Origin: Desulfovibrio sp.
GTDB lineage: Bacteria > Desulfobacterota > Desulfovibrionia > Desulfovibrionales > Desulfovibrionaceae
Assembly (NCBI GenBank): GCA_024699605.1
Contig: JAILPJ010000046.1
Location: 1-57,695 of the forward strand
Direction of reading: 5' to 3'
Length of the DNA: 57,695 bases
Position numbers and translations under genes: made by a program. The notes under the pieces were generated by a model. The model saw nothing but the letters and a program-made list of their open reading frames with translations, made no database searches and was not told the origin of the DNA. This document shows, in pieces, positions 33,549 to 41,344 of this stretch (the stretch's first letter is position 1; each line of letters begins with the position of its first letter).

Positions 33549-33580
33549 TCCCTTGCACTCCATTTGGAGGGTTCTCTTCT

Positions 33581-33608
33581 CGCGAGATCATCTCTCGTGT
33601 CTTTTTTT
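33581..33608 (+). terminator. Terminator after 6S RNA
   Basis: CGCGAG (33581-33586) pairs with CTCGTG (33594-33599, one G-U) and is followed by TCTTTTTTT. Confidence 0.65.
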
Positions 33609-33716
33609 GTGCAGTTTCTGCATCCTTCCTGCCTAGTCGCCCCCAACCGGATTTTTTCTCGGCCATAAGCCGTCTCTGCACGGCTGCGCGCCGTTTCTAT
33701 ATAGAGGTTGGGTGCA

Positions 33717-35276
33717 ATGGATCTCTCATATTTTTTGACTTTTTTCGTCTTTGTGCTGCTGGCTGCAGTGGGCGGTTTCTATGCGCAGCGTGTCCTGATC
33801 ACGCGGCGTTTAGGTGACGCCGAAGAACTGGCCAAAGGCATTGTGGATAAGGCGCGTAAAGAAGCTCAGGCCCAGAAAAAAGAGCTCCTTTTACAGGGTC
33901 AGGATGAGCTTTTCAATCAGAAAAAGGAGATGGAAAACGAGTTTCGCGAGCGTGAGCGGGAGGTCAAAAACCGCGAACGCAAACTGGACGAATTGAACGA
34001 GCGGCTGGAAGAAAAGCAGGAGAAAGCCACGGAGAAAGAGCGCGACCTGCTCAAGCTGGAAAAAGAGCTGGCCCACAAGGAACGCGAAATTACGGCTTCT
34101 GAGGCCCTCCTGGCTTCACGCATCGAAGAGCAGGAAATGCGTTTGTCGGAAATCGCTGGTTTGAGCTGTGAAGAGGCCCGAGCCAGACTGATGAGTGAGA
34201 TTGAAGTCAAAACCCGGCACGATGCGGCCAAGATGATTCGCCAGATAGAAACGGAAGCGCGTGAGACGGCGGACCGCAAGGCCAAGGATATTCTCTGTAC
34301 CGTGATGCAGCGCTATGCCGGCGACTATGTCAGTGAGCAGACCGTGACAGCGGTTGCCCTGCCCAGTGAGGATATGAAAGGGCGGATCATCGGGCGCGAG
34401 GGGCGTAATATCCGGGCCATTGAAGCGGCTACGGGCGTAGATCTGATCATTGACGATACCCCGGAAACGGTCATCCTTTCGGCCTTCAGTCCTCTGCGGC
34501 GTCAGATAGCCAAGATGGCGCTGGAGCGACTGATTCAGGATGGCCGTATCCATCCGGCCCGTATTGAGGACGTGGTGCAGAAGTGCGAACATGAGATGGA
34601 AACCCATGTTCGCGAACTGGGAGAACAGGCCACCTTCGATGCGGGAGTGCACGGCATTCATCCTGAAATCATCAAACTGCTGGGACAGCTCCGCTACCGT
34701 ACCTCCTTTACGCAGAATGTCTTACAGCATTCCCTGGAAGTCTCGGCTCTTTGTGGGATGATGGCCGCTGAGCTGGGCATGGATGTCAAGCGGGCCAAGC
34801 GCGCAGGCCTTCTGCACGATATTGGTAAAGCCGTTGATCATGAGGTGGAAGGACCCCATGCCCTCATTGGTGCTGATCTGGCCCGCAAATACAACGAAAG
34901 CCACGAGATCGTGCACGCCATTGCGGCCCATCACGAGGATCAGTCGCCTTCCACAGCGCTGGCTGTGCTTGTGCAGGCGGCCGACTCCCTCTCCGGAGCC
35001 AGGCCAGGCGCCCGCAAGGAACTTTTGGAAAACTATGTCAAGCGCCTGCAGGATCTTGAAGGCATTGCCACGTCCTTTGAAGGCGTGAGTAAGGCCTACG
35101 CCATTCAGGCCGGCCGTGAAATCAGGGTGCTTGTCAATCCCGATCACATTGACGACGATGCTTCGTATCTGCTCTGTAAGAATATTGCCAGGCAGATCGA
35201 AGAAAAAATGACTTATCCCGGACAGATCCGTGTCACGGTCATCCGTGAGCGCCGTGCTGTGGGTTACGCCAAATAA
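33717..35276 (+). CDS. rny: Ribonuclease Y
   Basis: 519 residues from ATG 33717 (AGAGG upstream). A membrane-anchored endoribonuclease that starts mRNA decay. An N-terminal membrane helix (YFLTFFVFVLLAAVGGFYA) is followed by a long coiled coil (about 35-165), a KH domain with MKGRIIGREGRNIRAIEAATGVDLIIDDTP, and an HD domain with QHSLEVSALCGMMAAELG and AGLLHDIGKAVDHEVEG, containing the catalytic His-Asp. C-terminal motifs (AADSLSGARPGAR, GVSKAYAIQAGREIRV) are standard. A TATATA -10-like box lies near 33695. Confidence 0.97.
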   Translation: MDLSYFLTFFVFVLLAAVGGFYAQRVLITRRLGDAEELAKGIVDKARKEAQAQKKELLLQGQDELFNQKKEMENEFREREREVKNRERKLDELNERLEEKQEKATEKERDLLKLEKELAHKEREITASEALLASRIEEQEMRLSEIAGLSCEEARARLMSEIEVKTRHDAAKMIRQIETEARETADRKAKDILCTVMQRYAGDYVSEQTVTAVALPSEDMKGRIIGREGRNIRAIEAATGVDLIIDDTPETVILSAFSPLRRQIAKMALERLIQDGRIHPARIEDVVQKCEHEMETHVRELGEQATFDAGVHGIHPEIIKLLGQLRYRTSFTQNVLQHSLEVSALCGMMAAELGMDVKRAKRAGLLHDIGKAVDHEVEGPHALIGADLARKYNESHEIVHAIAAHHEDQSPSTALAVLVQAADSLSGARPGARKELLENYVKRLQDLEGIATSFEGVSKAYAIQAGREIRVLVNPDHIDDDASYLLCKNIARQIEEKMTYPGQIRVTVIRERRAVGYAK

Positions 35277-35277
35277 G

Positions 35278-35898
35278 ATGCTCGATTCGTCCTTGCGTTT
35301 TTTCTGCTACGATTGCGTAACGGTTTTTTTCCTGGCGCTTTTCATCGCACTGCGCGGCAGAATGAGCGGGGAGCCGCCCATTGGCTGCCTCTTACTGGCT
35401 TTGATTTCGGCTTTGCTCTGGCCTGTGGCACGTGAATTGGTTTTACATGGCAGCTGCCTTGCGGTTTTTGCGGCCAACGGGCTCCTTGCTGCGGCTCTTT
35501 TGGGGGCTGTGCTGGGAGCACTTGCCCCCATGCTCAATGTGACAGTCGCGCACTATTTAGAGCGCCTGCAGGTCTATAGCGAAATTCTGGGCCTGAGTTT
35601 AGCCTGTTGCTTTGGTCTGCTCTGTGCCTTACCCCGCCTGCCTGCAAGCGGCGCTCTCTTACTTTCCCTTCTGCTCACTGTGTTGCCATCAACCTTTGCT
35701 GATGTGGCGTTAGGCGATGTGGCGCGTCTTGTGACCGCCAGCGCCAGAATCTGGCGAGCCCTGCTCGGGGCCATAGCCAGCTGTGCTCTGCTCGTCTTTT
35801 TGCCACAGTCAATGTTTGCCCCATTACCCGCTGATCTTTTGGCTTTAGCGCTTGGCCTGGCTCTGCCCCTGCTTCTGCAGAGGCTCTGGCCGCGCTAG
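35278..35898 (+). CDS. Polytopic membrane protein resembling a degenerate TRIC/UPF0126 channel
   Basis: 206 residues from ATG 35278, one base after the rny stop. It is almost entirely hydrophobic, with about seven membrane segments in two repeats of three plus one. In each repeat there is a stretch aligned by eye with the UPF0126/TRIC cation-channel pattern: ALISALLWPVARELVLHG for the first and LLLTVLPSTFADVALGDVA for the second. In true members these positions hold the glycine triplet before the RD motif (GGG..RD). Here the glycines are replaced, so the pore would not be expected to work normally. The family assignment is inference; the fallback is a membrane protein of unknown function. Confidence 0.5.
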   Translation: MLDSSLRFFCYDCVTVFFLALFIALRGRMSGEPPIGCLLLALISALLWPVARELVLHGSCLAVFAANGLLAAALLGAVLGALAPMLNVTVAHYLERLQVYSEILGLSLACCFGLLCALPRLPASGALLLSLLLTVLPSTFADVALGDVARLVTASARIWRALLGAIASCALLVFLPQSMFAPLPADLLALALGLALPLLLQRLWPR

Positions 35899-35919
35899 AG
35901 TCTTTTTTTCCCCCCGCCT

Positions 35920-37263
35920 TCAGCAGATGCTCTTGTGCATCCACTTGCCCTTCTGCCAGTAACGCCATTGAATGACGGCTCTCAGGCTTTCATCACAGGT
36001 GAAGACAAGCCACATGCCGATCAGACCGAAGCCCAGGCTAATGCCGACCAGGTAACTGCCCAGGGTAGCCACACTCCAGACAACCACGATACTTGTGATC
36101 AGGGGAAAGAGGGGATCCCCCACAGCCGCCAGAAGCCTGCCTGTGAGGATATTCACAGCCCGGCCGCCTTCCAGCACAACGTCGACCCATAAGATACCCA
36201 GACAGAGATGTAAAATAGCTGCGTTGCTGGTCAGCCAGGGCATGAAGACTGGGCCGCAAAGAGCCAAAAGCAAGGCCAGAGACAGTGAAATCTTCAGTGA
36301 GGAGCGCGTGGCAAAGGCGCCAACCAGCCTTGCGGCTTGATAATGGTGACTGCCGACCAGATGACCGGCCAGAATGGCTGCGCTTTGCCCCATGGAAATG
36401 GCAAAAATAAAGGTGATAATCACAACGTTCATCAGATAGGTGCGAGCCGCCAGGGCTTCAGTCCCTAGGAGATTGATAAAATAGGTGATGACGACCTGTG
36501 AGGCGGAGTAGGAAAACATTTCGCCAGCTCCGGGCAAACCAATGTGGAGAATCTGGCGCAGTTTTGTGCCAAGATCATTTTTTGGCGCTTTGGGGGCCGC
36601 AAGACTGAGAGCGTGGCGCAGGACAAAGATCAATAGCAGCACCAGACTCAGCGCCCGGCAGAGCACCGTGGCCAGTGCTGCACCGGTCACGCCCAGGGCC
36701 GGGCAGCCCAAATGGCCGAAAATGAGGCAGTAATTGGCGAAAATATTGGCAAGATTGGTGATCAGGGAAACATACATGGGGTATTTGGCCATCTCGCGGG
36801 CGCGCAGAATACTGGCCTGGGTGACATTGAGGGCATGCAGAAAAGCGCAGGATCCCACAATGACCAAATAGCTCTGAGCATCGTCCCAGAGCTCGGGGCT
36901 GACCTGCATGAGTGTCAGGATTTCCTGGTCAAAAAAGAAGAGCCCGACACTGACGAGCAGGCCAAAGACGCTATTGAGCAGAAAGGAGGCCTTGACGGTG
37001 ACGAGGAAATCCTCGTGGCGTCTGGCCCCCAGATATTGCGAAGCAACGACCATGGTGCCTGTGGCGCCCACGATGAACAGGAGAAAAATCATGTTCAGGA
37101 TCTGATTGATCAATCCCACGGCAGCGACACAGGCATCAGAAATCTGACTGAGCATGACAACATCAGTAAAGCCCAGAGACATGAGCAGCAGTGTTTCCAC
37201 AAAAATGGGGCGGGTCAGCCGGAAGAGTCGGCGACGCAGCGTTTTGGCTGGGGAGGCGGGCAA
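35920..37263 (-). CDS. MATE-family multidrug/cation exporter
   Basis: 447 residues from a TTG at 37263; AAGGAG sits about 6 nt upstream, which supports this rare start. Twelve membrane segments arranged as two halves of six. Typical features are RLTRPIFVETLLLMSLGFTDVVMLSQIS at the start, GATGTMVVASQYLGARR, and GLPGAGEMFSYSASQVVITYFINLLGTEALAARTY in the second half with MGQSAAILAGHLVG. Members extrude cationic drugs by Na+ or H+ antiport. The substrate cannot be told from sequence. Confidence 0.9.
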   Translation of the reverse strand: MPASPAKTLRRRLFRLTRPIFVETLLLMSLGFTDVVMLSQISDACVAAVGLINQILNMIFLLFIVGATGTMVVASQYLGARRHEDFLVTVKASFLLNSVFGLLVSVGLFFFDQEILTLMQVSPELWDDAQSYLVIVGSCAFLHALNVTQASILRAREMAKYPMYVSLITNLANIFANYCLIFGHLGCPALGVTGAALATVLCRALSLVLLLIFVLRHALSLAAPKAPKNDLGTKLRQILHIGLPGAGEMFSYSASQVVITYFINLLGTEALAARTYLMNVVIITFIFAISMGQSAAILAGHLVGSHHYQAARLVGAFATRSSLKISLSLALLLALCGPVFMPWLTSNAAILHLCLGILWVDVVLEGGRAVNILTGRLLAAVGDPLFPLITSIVVVWSVATLGSYLVGISLGFGLIGMWLVFTCDESLRAVIQWRYWQKGKWMHKSIC

Positions 37264-37338
37264 GCGAGGCTCCTTGCAGAGCGTGGGAGAGGAATTTTTG
37301 CTGCAGACACTCTAGGAGAAATGGGTAGGCTACGCAAG

Positions 37339-37369
37339 AAAAAAAGCCGTCTGCAGAAAGCAGGCGGCT
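37339..37369 (-). terminator. Rho-independent terminator after the Cys/His-tail gene
   Basis: A 10-bp stem (37345-37354 with 37360-37369, one G-U) with a 5-nt loop, followed on the minus strand by a run of T (complement of 37338-37344). Confidence 0.85.
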
Positions 37370-37435
37370 AATCAGTGCGGAAGGGACGCGCACATCTGGA
37401 GGGGACCAATTGAGGATGTCTGTCAAGCTTGCAGC

Positions 37436-37828
37436 CTAGTCATGCTCGTGATCATGGCAGTGGCAGTTCTTGCAGCGACCGCAGCAGACGTGTCCTTTGG
37501 GTTTGGCCTTTGTTTTTTCGGCAGGCGCCTTGACGAGGACGCGATTACCGTTAATGGCCAGATCAAAGCCGCCGCTGCCTTTGAAAATGACTTGCTGTGG
37601 GGCTATGGCACACGTTGAGAGCGCATTCTTAAAGGATTGGGCAACGCTTCGGCCCGGTTTGGCAATATCCCGCACGTCAATGAAAATGCGCTGGCAGTTT
37701 TTATGAAATTTTTGCATGAGCCCAAGCACGGTGTTTGCTTCTTGCTGCTCAAAGGCTGTGCATTTAATGTGCAGATTGTTATGGCTGATGCGATGACTGA
37801 TATCCTGTTTTGCGCTGTTTTCGGCCAT
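37436..37828 (-). CDS. Small protein with a Cys/His-rich metal-binding tail
   Basis: 130 residues from ATG 37828, preceded by GGGAG with good spacing. The body contains ANTVLGLMQKFHKNCQRIFIDVRDI and SFKNALSTCAIAPQQVIFKGSGG, reminiscent of a STAS-like or doubly wound alpha/beta domain. A Lys-rich linker then leads to a tail VCCGRCKNCHCHDHEHD with four closely spaced Cys plus four His, which should bind a transition metal such as Zn or Ni. Similar short proteins occur in Desulfovibrio genomes, often without reliable names. Role unknown; a metal store, sensor or chaperone is possible. A terminator follows. Confidence 0.7.
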   Translation of the reverse strand: MAENSAKQDISHRISHNNLHIKCTAFEQQEANTVLGLMQKFHKNCQRIFIDVRDIAKPGRSVAQSFKNALSTCAIAPQQVIFKGSGGFDLAINGNRVLVKAPAEKTKAKPKGHVCCGRCKNCHCHDHEHD

Positions 37829-38051
37829 GGCTGTCTCCCATTTGCGGCTCAAGGTGGCTAAAAATAAAAAAGGAAATAGTTTTTATTTTCAGAAATTGGC
37901 TAAAACGTGCAAGGCGAACGTTGGTTTTGTGGTCTTTTCAAAAAAGAATATGAACTCTATTTTCATTTTTGTCAAGGTCTTTCACCTGATATTTCTTAAC
38001 GTCACGTTTTGCTTGAATTCTTGCCTTTTAGCAAGGCTTCAACTAGATTAG

Positions 38052-38135
38052 TGGTACGAGGAGGGGGAGTTGAACCCCCACGGTTGAACCGCTGGATCCT
38101 AAATCCAGTGCGTCTACCAGTTCCGCCATCCTCGC
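38052..38135 (-). tRNA. tRNA-Leu (anticodon UAG)
   Basis: An 84-nt class II tRNA. Acceptor GCGAGGA (38129-38135) pairs with TCCTCGT, and CCA is encoded (38052-38054). The anticodon stem CTGGA/TCCAG encloses TTTAGGA, giving UAG. It has a long variable arm and a normal T arm. A promoter lies just upstream. Confidence 0.95.
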
Positions 38136-38144
38136 CTGGCCCAA

Positions 38145-38173
38145 AACCTAGCATGTTCATTGGGGATGTGCAA
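38145..38173 (-). promoter_or_regulatory. Promoter of tRNA-Leu(UAG)
   Basis: Minus-strand TTGCAC (complement of 38168-38173), 17 nt, TAGGTT (complement of 38145-38150), then 9 nt to the mature tRNA 5' end. Confidence 0.55.
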
Positions 38174-38223
38174 GGGTGGCAAGCTTGACGAGCGTGTGTG
38201 TAGACAATCTGTATGGTCTTTTC

Positions 38224-38715
38224 TTACGGATTGGCAGGCTCTCGTGTCAGCGTGGCAAAGCTTCCCTGACAGGCCCGCGCAAGGTCCTGTGGAGCCAATT
38301 CAAGCTGCACGCCCCGCAGGCCGGCACTGACAAGAATGGTCGCAAAGTTTTTGGCTGTGGCATCGAGGTAGACAGGATACTGTTTTTTGGCAGCCAGCGG
38401 TGAACAGCCGCCACGCAGATAGCCTGTCAAGCCCTGCACTTCCTTGAGCGCCACCATTTCCACATGCTTATTCTGCGAGATTTTGGCCAGGGCTTTGAGA
38501 TCCAGTTCTGAGGCTGCGGGGATACAGGCCATGACCACGCCGCTTTTGTCTCCGCGAGCCACGAGGGTTTTGAAAACGCGAGCGGGGTCCTGGCCCAGTT
38601 TCGCTGCCATGGTCACGGCGGAAAGATCATTGGTGTCCACACTTGTCTGGTGCAGCTGATAGCTGATACCAAGTTTTTCCAAAAGACGTGCGGCATTGGT
38701 TTTGACTTGTTTCAT
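38224..38715 (-). CDS. ybaK: Cys-tRNA(Pro)/Cys-tRNA(Cys) deacylase, YbaK/EbsC family
   Basis: 163 residues from ATG 38715 (GAGAAGG upstream). Trans-editing enzymes of this family hydrolyse mischarged Cys-tRNA(Pro). Signatures: TNAARLLEKLGISYQLHQ, VFKTLVARGDKSGVVMACIPAASELDLKALAK, and GYLRGGCSPLAAKKQYPVYLDATA near the middle, which corresponds to the GxxSP motif of the YbaK pocket. Length is typical. It could be ProX-like in another clade, but the motif favours YbaK. Confidence 0.9.
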   Translation of the reverse strand: MKQVKTNAARLLEKLGISYQLHQTSVDTNDLSAVTMAAKLGQDPARVFKTLVARGDKSGVVMACIPAASELDLKALAKISQNKHVEMVALKEVQGLTGYLRGGCSPLAAKKQYPVYLDATAKNFATILVSAGLRGVQLELAPQDLARACQGSFATLTREPANP

Positions 38716-38842
38716 GAAGCCTTCTCCCAACCTGGAGTTTGAATTTTCTGTCTGCGAGTCTGAGGTGCGAAAGCTTGGGCAAGGCTTGCCACAAAAGCCC
38801 CTTGCCTGCAAGTTGGCCTATTGATCCGCAATGAGGTTTTTC

Positions 38843-39601
38843 ATGAATTTACACTGTCTGACAGATCGCTTTGAGCGCACAGGCCTTGTGCCCGTTCTGA
38901 CTTTGCGTTGCGCCAGAGTTCTGCTTACAGCCTTTCTGAGTCTTTTTCTGCTTGCGGGGCAAGGCCTGTGCGCGGAAGAAGGGGCGGCAGGTCAAGGCAA
39001 AGCCGCTGAAACAGGAAAAATTCAGCTTTTTAATACCGTAGAATTCAAACGTCCTCTTTCTTCTCTGCCCGCCTGGGTGCGTCTGCTTGAACGCAATACC
39101 CAGAACTCCATCTTTGTGGATGGCAAGTCCTTTACCAAATCGGCAACGTGGGACACCTTTAAAAAAGGGGCAGAAGGGAAGACCGGACTGGATCTTTTGC
39201 GCTACGTACACACCTTTTGGAATAAGTTTCCCTACCGCGAAGATATGCTCAACTGGGGCGTGGAAGATTACTGGGCCATACCCGAGGAGTTTTTGAAAAA
39301 AAGCGGCGACTGTGAAGATTATTCCATTATCAAATATTTTTCTCTTAGGCAGCTGGGCATTCCTGCCGATAAGATGCGTATAGTGGTTTTGCGTGATACC
39401 GTGCGAAACCTCGCTCACGCAGTGCTTGTGGTGTATATGGACAACGACGCCTATGTTCTCGACAATCTGAGTAGTGCGGTGCTCTCACATACCCGTTTTA
39501 AACACTATCAGCCGCAGTATTCCGTCAATGAGCTTGGCCGCTGGGCGCACCTCAAAGGACGTCCAGTTCAGCCCGCCGCTGCAGCCAAGGCACAAAGGTG
39601 A
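38843..39601 (+). CDS. Periplasmic transglutaminase-like cysteine protease, LapG type (peptidase C93)
   Basis: 252 residues from ATG 38843 (ATGAGG precedes it; ATG 38831 lacks a site). A signal peptide ends near GQGLCA. The BTLCP/DUF920 core follows: VHTFWNKFPYREDMLNWGVEDYWAIPEEFLKKSGDCEDYSIIKY, with catalytic Cys157, then RNLAHAVLVVY with His192 and AYVLDNLS with Asp207. In Pseudomonas LapG cleaves the N-terminus of a giant surface adhesin and so releases biofilm, unless LapD sequesters it when c-di-GMP is high. The next gene, 4 bp later, is a membrane protein that could play the LapD role. No adhesin gene is visible in the window. Confidence 0.88.
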   Translation: MNLHCLTDRFERTGLVPVLTLRCARVLLTAFLSLFLLAGQGLCAEEGAAGQGKAAETGKIQLFNTVEFKRPLSSLPAWVRLLERNTQNSIFVDGKSFTKSATWDTFKKGAEGKTGLDLLRYVHTFWNKFPYREDMLNWGVEDYWAIPEEFLKKSGDCEDYSIIKYFSLRQLGIPADKMRIVVLRDTVRNLAHAVLVVYMDNDAYVLDNLSSAVLSHTRFKHYQPQYSVNELGRWAHLKGRPVQPAAAAKAQR

Positions 39602-39605
39602 AGTT

Positions 39606-41324
39606 ATGGAAGAAAAATTCAAGGAAATACCCATATCTGCTCAGTCGGAGGCCGCTTTGACACGAACGGGTGTTCAGGGGCCTGGCAAAACCGAAAAAGC
39701 AGAGCACTCCTACTCGCTTTCCCATACGCTGCTCTACAGCATGCTCGCCTGTATTGTCTTGGTTGTGGGGATTGTGGCGCTTTTGCTTTGCCGTGCCCAG
39801 GCCCGTTATTCGGAACAGACCATTCTGACGGGGCATCGCGACAAAGAACAGGCCTATGTGGAGACGGTTCTGGAAAATATCCGCTCCTGGCAGAGCAAGA
39901 CCCTCGACACCATCCACTATGTCAGTCAGGCTGAAATGTTTCGCCTCTTTGCCAAGGATTATCAGGAAGCGGCCAGGACCAATCCTAGCGACAGTAGTGA
40001 TCTGAATTCCATGGGCGAAGAGTTGGACTATCTGCGCGATCTTCTGCGCGATACGGCTCAGCGCCGGGGCTGGCACGGGGCGCGCATCGTCACCGAGAAC
40101 GGTGACGACCTTGTGGCCGAGCGTGAGAGCCAACCGCTTTCCGCTGGCAAGAAGGCCGTCGTGGCTCAGGCCGGAAGCCGCCGGGGTGTAAGTTATTCTT
40201 CGCTCTATGAGGAAAACGGACATCTTTTTCTCGATATCGTTGATCCTCTCTATGAAGTGTTGAGCATGGATGAACCGAAGATCGTCGGTTATCTCCTGCT
40301 CACGCTCAAGATGGACAACGTGGTCCTGGACTTTTTCTCTGGCGTCCATCTCAAGGATGATACCCAGGCCTATCTTTTGACTCCTGGTCCTACGGAAACA
40401 GCCTGTATTGGCATTGAAAACGGCAAGGCGGCTCTTTTGACCAAAAAGGTGCAGATCCCCCAGGCTTTGCCCTTTGACCGGCGCCTGTCACAGGCCTCGA
40501 CGCAGGAGGTCTTTTCTCTGGGCGCACGCATCGCCTTCCCCCTGTGGTATGCCGTCATGGAATGTCGTTCCGATGTCATTGACGGGGAGATCAATGGCAG
40601 TGCCCGCGAAATTTATGGTCTGGGCGTGCTGGGCAGCCTTTCCATTGCGCTCTTTCTGGCAATGGTCGTGGGCACCTGGATTGTCCGTCACAAGGCCAAG
40701 GAAGAGCAGCGCTGTATTGGCGGCCTTGTGCACGCCATTGAATGCGCTCTGGACGGCACAGACGCCAAGTTCCGCTATCTACAGGGCCGCAGTCATAAAG
40801 TGGCCAATCTTTCCACGCGTCTGGGTAAGCAAATGCATTTATCCAGTCAGGCCATGGAAAATATGCAGCTGGCCGCACGGCTTTCTCAGGTGGGCAAGAT
40901 CTTTGTGCCCCGTGATATTATGATCAAGCGCGGACTTCTGACCGATGAGGAACGTCGTCAGGTGCAGCTTGCGCCCTATCATGCCTACAATGTGCTCAAG
41001 GGGGTTTTACCCGGGCGTGTGGCGCGTATTGTCTATCAAATGGGCGGCAAAGTCGTGGATGATCCCGAAACCGGGGCCAACCATGAACTGACGGTCAAGG
41101 AAATGCTGCCTGAGGCACGCATTCTGCTTGTGGCCAACGATTTCTGCGCCATGGTCAGTCAGCGCGGCAATCGTCCGCCACTGCCTATGGCCGATGCGCG
41201 CAGAAAGCTTTCCGAACGCGATCTCTATGACAAGACTGTGGTTGCGGCCATCAATACCTTGTCTGATGCCGAAATTAAGCTTTTGCTGGATACGCCAGGT
41301 GATGCTCCCACAACAGCAGCGTGA
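39606..41324 (+). CDS. Inner-membrane protein with periplasmic sensor and degenerate HD-GYP domain
   Basis: 572 residues from ATG 39606 (AAAGGTGAAG upstream). Membrane helices at about 42-63 and 338-360 bracket a ~275-residue periplasmic domain that is dCACHE-like in size. The cytoplasmic part (about 396-555) aligns by eye with HD-GYP phosphodiesterases: SHKVANLSTRLGKQM, then AARLSQVGKIFVPRDIMIKRG, then LPEARILLVANDFCAMVS. The catalytic HD is replaced (LSQVGK instead of LHDIGK) and no GYP motif is present, so it should not hydrolyse c-di-GMP. I infer a ligand-sensing or scaffolding role, perhaps binding LapG as LapD does. This is a positional and structural inference. Confidence 0.7.
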   Translation: MEEKFKEIPISAQSEAALTRTGVQGPGKTEKAEHSYSLSHTLLYSMLACIVLVVGIVALLLCRAQARYSEQTILTGHRDKEQAYVETVLENIRSWQSKTLDTIHYVSQAEMFRLFAKDYQEAARTNPSDSSDLNSMGEELDYLRDLLRDTAQRRGWHGARIVTENGDDLVAERESQPLSAGKKAVVAQAGSRRGVSYSSLYEENGHLFLDIVDPLYEVLSMDEPKIVGYLLLTLKMDNVVLDFFSGVHLKDDTQAYLLTPGPTETACIGIENGKAALLTKKVQIPQALPFDRRLSQASTQEVFSLGARIAFPLWYAVMECRSDVIDGEINGSAREIYGLGVLGSLSIALFLAMVVGTWIVRHKAKEEQRCIGGLVHAIECALDGTDAKFRYLQGRSHKVANLSTRLGKQMHLSSQAMENMQLAARLSQVGKIFVPRDIMIKRGLLTDEERRQVQLAPYHAYNVLKGVLPGRVARIVYQMGGKVVDDPETGANHELTVKEMLPEARILLVANDFCAMVSQRGNRPPLPMADARRKLSERDLYDKTVVAAINTLSDAEIKLLLDTPGDAPTTAA

Positions 41325-41344
41325 GCGTGAGTAGGCCAGAGCCC

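Noticed and set aside
37870..38050. A gene in the A/T-rich stretch before tRNA-Leu(UAG)
   Set aside because: No frame of reasonable length with a ribosome site or coherent composition was seen.
38831..38845. ATG at 38831 as start of the LapG-like gene
   Set aside because: ATG 38843 has GAGG at good spacing; the earlier ATG has no site.
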